A DNA stretch of 7,712 nt from Bacillota bacterium (lineage in GTDB: Bacteria; Bacillota; Desulfotomaculia; Desulfotomaculales; JAJYZD01), in contig JAJYZD010000183.1 of the NCBI GenBank assembly GCA_021800315.1, positions 1 through 7,712 on the forward strand, read 5' to 3'. A program made the position numbers and the translations under genes. The notes beneath the pieces were generated by a model, which saw nothing but the letters and a program-made list of their open reading frames with translations, made no database searches and was not told the DNA's origin. Every line of letters starts with the position of its first letter. Positions within the stretch are counted from its first letter, which is position 1. Positions 5,696 through 7,712 of this stretch are shown here, piece after piece.

Positions 5696-7165
5696 ATGTA
5701 TTATCAGTTTGCCCTGATAAACGTTATCTATATTTACTTCGTTTACGGCTTATCCTGTGTGGTGATGGGATTGGCCGTATCGTTTAGTTATATACAATTT
5801 AGTAAAACTGCATTCACGAAGGAAATCCGGTGGCTTGGGGCCTTTGGCATAACACACGGGATTTCCGAATGGGCCGTGATGTTTACAACCATGAAATACT
5901 TCATGGGCATCCCGGCTACTTTCTTGGTCAGGGAATATGCGGGTGAAGTTGCTCTATACCTAATTTCTTTTTTATTTCTCCTGCAATTCGGTATTAAGGT
6001 CGCTAATAGCACGCTCAAGCGAATCGGTTGGCTGCAATATATCCTGGTGGTGATAGCCGGGTTATCGTTATTGGCACTAGGGATTGTTGTCTTTCTGCCC
6101 ATTGGTAATCAGATCTTGTGGCTGGAAACCATTGAAAAGCTGTCCAGATACCTGATGGGCTTCCCGGGAACGGTCCTTGCCAGTATCGGGTTTCTTTTGC
6201 AGAGAAACGAGCTGGAGAGATTGGGATTAGCCAGAACCAACGGAATGATATATGGTGTTTCGATGTCGTTTCTATTGTATGGAATAGCGGCCGGATTACT
6301 GGTTTCCCGCTCAAGTTTTTTCCCGGCGAACGGAATATCTCTACAATCCGTCGACGTATGGGCTATTGCGCCCGTGCCCATATTAAGATCATTGGGCGGG
6401 ATAGGAATAGCTTATTTTACTATCCGTGTGATTGGTGCGCTTAACCAGGGGTATGTGCAGATGCTTGAAGCCATCCAAAAAAAACAAGTCCTCTCCCAGG
6501 AAAGGGAGTGTATCAGCAGGGATCTCCATGACGGAGTAATACAATCTCTTTATGCCATCGGTCTGCAAATGAAAGAAGCAGCCTATCTGGCTCAGAACTC
6601 TCCGGAGAGGGTTAAACAAACATTGGAGCAGATGATTGACCAGTTGGACGATACCATTCGCGATGTCAGATTGTTCATTCAAGATCTGCGTTTGCCCCGG
6701 GGACAAGAAGGAAACCTGGGTCAGGTGCTGAAATCTCAGTTGGATCATTTTTCCTCTTTGACTGGGATCACGGTCGAATTGTCTACCCCTGATACTCAAG
6801 TCATGGATCAACTGTCTTCCGAACAAGCCAACCACTTGTATTACATCGTACAGGAAGCCCTTGTCAATATTGCCAAGCACGCCGAAGCGACGCAGGTATA
6901 TGTGGATCTGACCGCCCATAATAACGAGCTGAGCCTGTCAATAATTGATGACGGCAAGGGTATGATGGAAACACCATGCGATATAGGCGAACTATCAGGC
7001 CACGGGATGGGAAACATCAGATCCCGGGTAGGGATGCTTAACGGTCGGTGTCATTGGGAATCCCACCAGGGATTCGGTACCCGTCTGACCGTGGTTGTTC
7101 CCTTAGGGAAGGGAAGCAGGCGTTCAACGCCGGCCGGCCGGCCAAGGGTTGCCGGAACGCATTGA
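5696..7165 (+). CDS. Membrane histidine kinase, NarX/DevS-type (HisKA_3), seven-helix sensor
   Basis: The sensor kinase partner of the upstream regulator. From ATG 5696, placed 5 nt after GCGAGG, it has 489 aa; an upstream in-frame GTG at 5654 lacks a good ribosome binding site. The N-terminal half has about seven hydrophobic segments (roughly 5-30, 45-66, 83-103, 112-136, 152-169, 184-203, 221-248) and no large extracellular loop, suggesting a membrane-embedded or redox/small-molecule sensor. A short helix (about 250-270) leads to the HisKA_3 dimerisation domain with RDLHDGVIQSLY (phosphoacceptor His278). The HATPase domain has VQEALVNIAKHA (Asn391), the G1 box DDGKGM (418-423) and the G2 box GHGMGNIRSR (435-444), ending in FGTRLTVVVPL. 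All catalytic boxes are present. The last ~20 residues (GSRRSTPAGRPR...) are a GC-rich tail beyond the domain, encoded partly by a CCGGCCGGCCGG repeat. The sensor family could not be named. Confidence 0.92.
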   Translation: MYYQFALINVIYIYFVYGLSCVVMGLAVSFSYIQFSKTAFTKEIRWLGAFGITHGISEWAVMFTTMKYFMGIPATFLVREYAGEVALYLISFLFLLQFGIKVANSTLKRIGWLQYILVVIAGLSLLALGIVVFLPIGNQILWLETIEKLSRYLMGFPGTVLASIGFLLQRNELERLGLARTNGMIYGVSMSFLLYGIAAGLLVSRSSFFPANGISLQSVDVWAIAPVPILRSLGGIGIAYFTIRVIGALNQGYVQMLEAIQKKQVLSQERECISRDLHDGVIQSLYAIGLQMKEAAYLAQNSPERVKQTLEQMIDQLDDTIRDVRLFIQDLRLPRGQEGNLGQVLKSQLDHFSSLTGITVELSTPDTQVMDQLSSEQANHLYYIVQEALVNIAKHAEATQVYVDLTAHNNELSLSIIDDGKGMMETPCDIGELSGHGMGNIRSRVGMLNGRCHWESHQGFGTRLTVVVPLGKGSRRSTPAGRPRVAGTH

Positions 7166-7180
7166 AGCAGTTGAAACAAC

Positions 7181-7209
7181 GGGGGGCGGCGTTTTTCCCG
7201 CCGCCCCCC
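7181..7209 (+). terminator. Perfect 11-bp GC hairpin after the kinase gene
   Basis: GGGGGGCGGCG (7181-7191) pairs perfectly with CGCCGCCCCCC (7199-7209) around a T5-CC loop, 16 nt after the kinase stop. The stem is very stable, but no T-tract follows (GGGCTGCC), so classical intrinsic termination is doubtful. It may act with Rho, stall polymerase or protect the 3' end of the mRNA. Confidence 0.5.
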
Positions 7210-7388
7210 GGGCTGCCCCGCTGGAATTTCGTCCGTCAGTCCTGTATCGGGGAAGGGATTCTCGAATGATTGGTGAATAGTAGTTATCGTGGGGTCCCGG
7301 ACGGGCCCAACTATCGCCCTCAAAACCGCCCCGGGGGCTCAATAGCGTATTAGTAACCTGATAGCTCCAACTGATTCGCGGTCATAGA
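7210..7388. other. Gene-free spacer left of the omega RNA
   Basis: No coding potential. It holds an imperfect hairpin with TAGTT (7281-7285)/AACTA (7309-7313) outside GG-T-CCC/GGG-CC, and the GC palindrome GCCCCGGGGGC (7328-7338). The region must contain a promoter if the downstream guide RNA is expressed separately, but no clear -35/-10 pair was found. Its last ~16 bases are the presumed guide segment. Confidence 0.4.
7373..7388 (+). other. Presumed guide segment of the omega RNA
   Basis: In characterised IscB systems the guide is about 16 nt at the 5' end of the omega RNA, taken from DNA flanking the element's left end, immediately before the first scaffold helix. Here that helix starts at about 7389-7390, so the guide would be 7373-7388 (GATTCGCGGTCATAGA). 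The exact boundary depends on the first scaffold base, which I place by pairing only. Confidence 0.4.
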
Positions 7389-7709
7389 CCCCACGCCTAA
7401 AGCCGGGGGCTTGCGGAGGAAACTCCGAGGGTCTGCGTCTTAAGGCGGGAAAGCGGTATAAGTTGCTCGCAAGGGCACAACCATGTCGCGCTATGACCCG
7501 CCACAGCCGCCGGGATCTGCGGGCGAGCGGCTACGTTATTCTGGTCATGACACCTTGGGACGCTTCTCCAGTCCCATGCCCTGTCGCCGATGGTTAAACA
7601 GCGAGCGGGGGTAGTTGCAACACGACACCAGCTTTTATGTAGCAATGGATGGAACTTATGCGAGCAGTGCTGTCGGCGTAAAAAGCCAGGATAACTTTGG
7701 TTAGGAGAG
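7389..7709 (+). ncRNA. IscB-associated omega RNA (HEARO RNA)
   Basis: The guide RNA scaffold of an IscB nuclease lies upstream of its gene, as expected for HEARO. The first helix pairs CCC-AC-GCCTAAAG (7390-7402) with CTTAAGGCGGG (7439-7449), capped by CGGAG-GAAA-CTCCG (7414-7427). Further helices: GTTG...CAAC (about 7462-7482); ATGACC (7493-7498)/GGTCAT (7543-7548) around AGCCGC (7505-7510)/GCGGCT (7527-7532); TGGGA (7556-7560)/TCCCA (7572-7576); CTG/CAG with TCGC/GCGA (7581-7604); GCTTTT (7631-7636)/AAAAGC (7681-7685) around AGCAATG (7641-7647)/CAGTGCT (7665-7671). The block CACCTTGGGA...TTCTCCAGTCCC followed by CTGT-CGCCGATGG and CAGCGAGCGGGGG closely follows, as I recall it, the core of the OgeuIscB omega RNA (CACCCUGGGA...CCAGUCCC). 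The assignment is from remembered sequence and layout, not from a search. Confidence 0.7.
7703..7707 (+). promoter_or_regulatory. Shine-Dalgarno site for the gene leaving the window
   Basis: AGGAG lies only 2 nt before the ATG at 7710. This is tighter than usual, so the true start may be a codon a few bases beyond the window edge. It shows that translation starts right after the structured RNA. Confidence 0.5.
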
Positions 7710-7712
7710 ATG
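7710..7712 (+). CDS. iscB: Start codon of a gene running off the window, predicted iscB
   Basis: Only the ATG is inside the window, so no protein sequence supports the assignment. The prediction comes from context: a HEARO-like RNA directly upstream and a Shine-Dalgarno sequence just before. IscB would carry an N-terminal PLMP motif domain, a split RuvC with bridge helix and an HNH domain, and would cut DNA matching the guide of the upstream RNA. The initiator may instead lie slightly downstream because of the short spacing. Confidence 0.4.

Noticed and set aside
7397..7645. Minus-strand open frame of 82 codons in the omega RNA.
   Set aside because: It coincides with the structured RNA and has no protein signature.
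7389..7709. tnpB omega RNA or IS605 right end rather than an IscB RNA.
   Set aside because: TnpB RNAs lie at the 3' end of tnpB, whereas no tnpB precedes this element and an SD-ATG follows it, the HEARO/IscB arrangement.
1..7712. CRISPR array.
   Set aside because: No regularly spaced direct repeats were seen anywhere in the window.

Overview
The window looks like a chromosomal accessory stretch from a Firmicute, most likely a clostridial/Peptococcaceae-type anaerobe. This is inference. It rests on the short zinc-containing type of prolyl-tRNA synthetase, strong AGGAGG ribosome binding sites, TTGCCN-N17-TATAAT promoters, a DevR/LiaR-like two-component pair and IS200/IS605-type debris. The genes have moderate GC; the long gene-free gaps are GC-rich and full of perfect hairpins.

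Layout. (1) 17-1165, minus strand: an intact UDP-sulfoquinovose synthase gene (sqdB/SQD1 type). (2) 1201-2200: about 1 kb without an intact gene. It holds a terminator-like hairpin pair on the minus strand (1652-1686), a short piece resembling one BNR/Ycf48 beta-propeller repeat (about 1890-2003), and an 8-bp inverted repeat (2156-2177). (3) 2208-3776: proS with its own sigma-A promoter, a GTG start and a 3' hairpin. (4) 3778-4560: another gene-free gap. Its second half (about 4056-4326) folds into consecutive hairpins, including a three-way-junction-like element closed by 7 bp, and ends in a convincing rho-independent terminator on the plus strand, so it may encode an unidentified small RNA. 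(5) 4521-4883: an internally deleted IS200/IS605 element. Promoter, RBS and the first ~17 codons of tnpA run straight into the last ~80 codons of tnpB. (6) 4947-7165: a NarL-family response regulator followed by a seven-helix membrane histidine kinase, closely resembling a DevR/DevS-type signalling pair. (7) 7389-7709: a ~320-nt highly structured leader that I recognise as an IscB-associated omega RNA (HEARO RNA). It is followed by a Shine-Dalgarno sequence and an ATG at the last three bases, so the iscB nuclease gene should begin at the window edge.

The most exciting content is this last element: the guide RNA of an IscB (OMEGA, Cas9-ancestor) nuclease, whose guide segment should lie immediately 5' of the scaffold (about 7373-7388). 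It sits less than 3 kb from the wreck of a TnpB-type element, so both ancestral RNA-guided nuclease families have visited this locus. The housekeeping gene (proS), the sulfolipid/sulfosugar gene and the two-component system have no evident functional link to one another.
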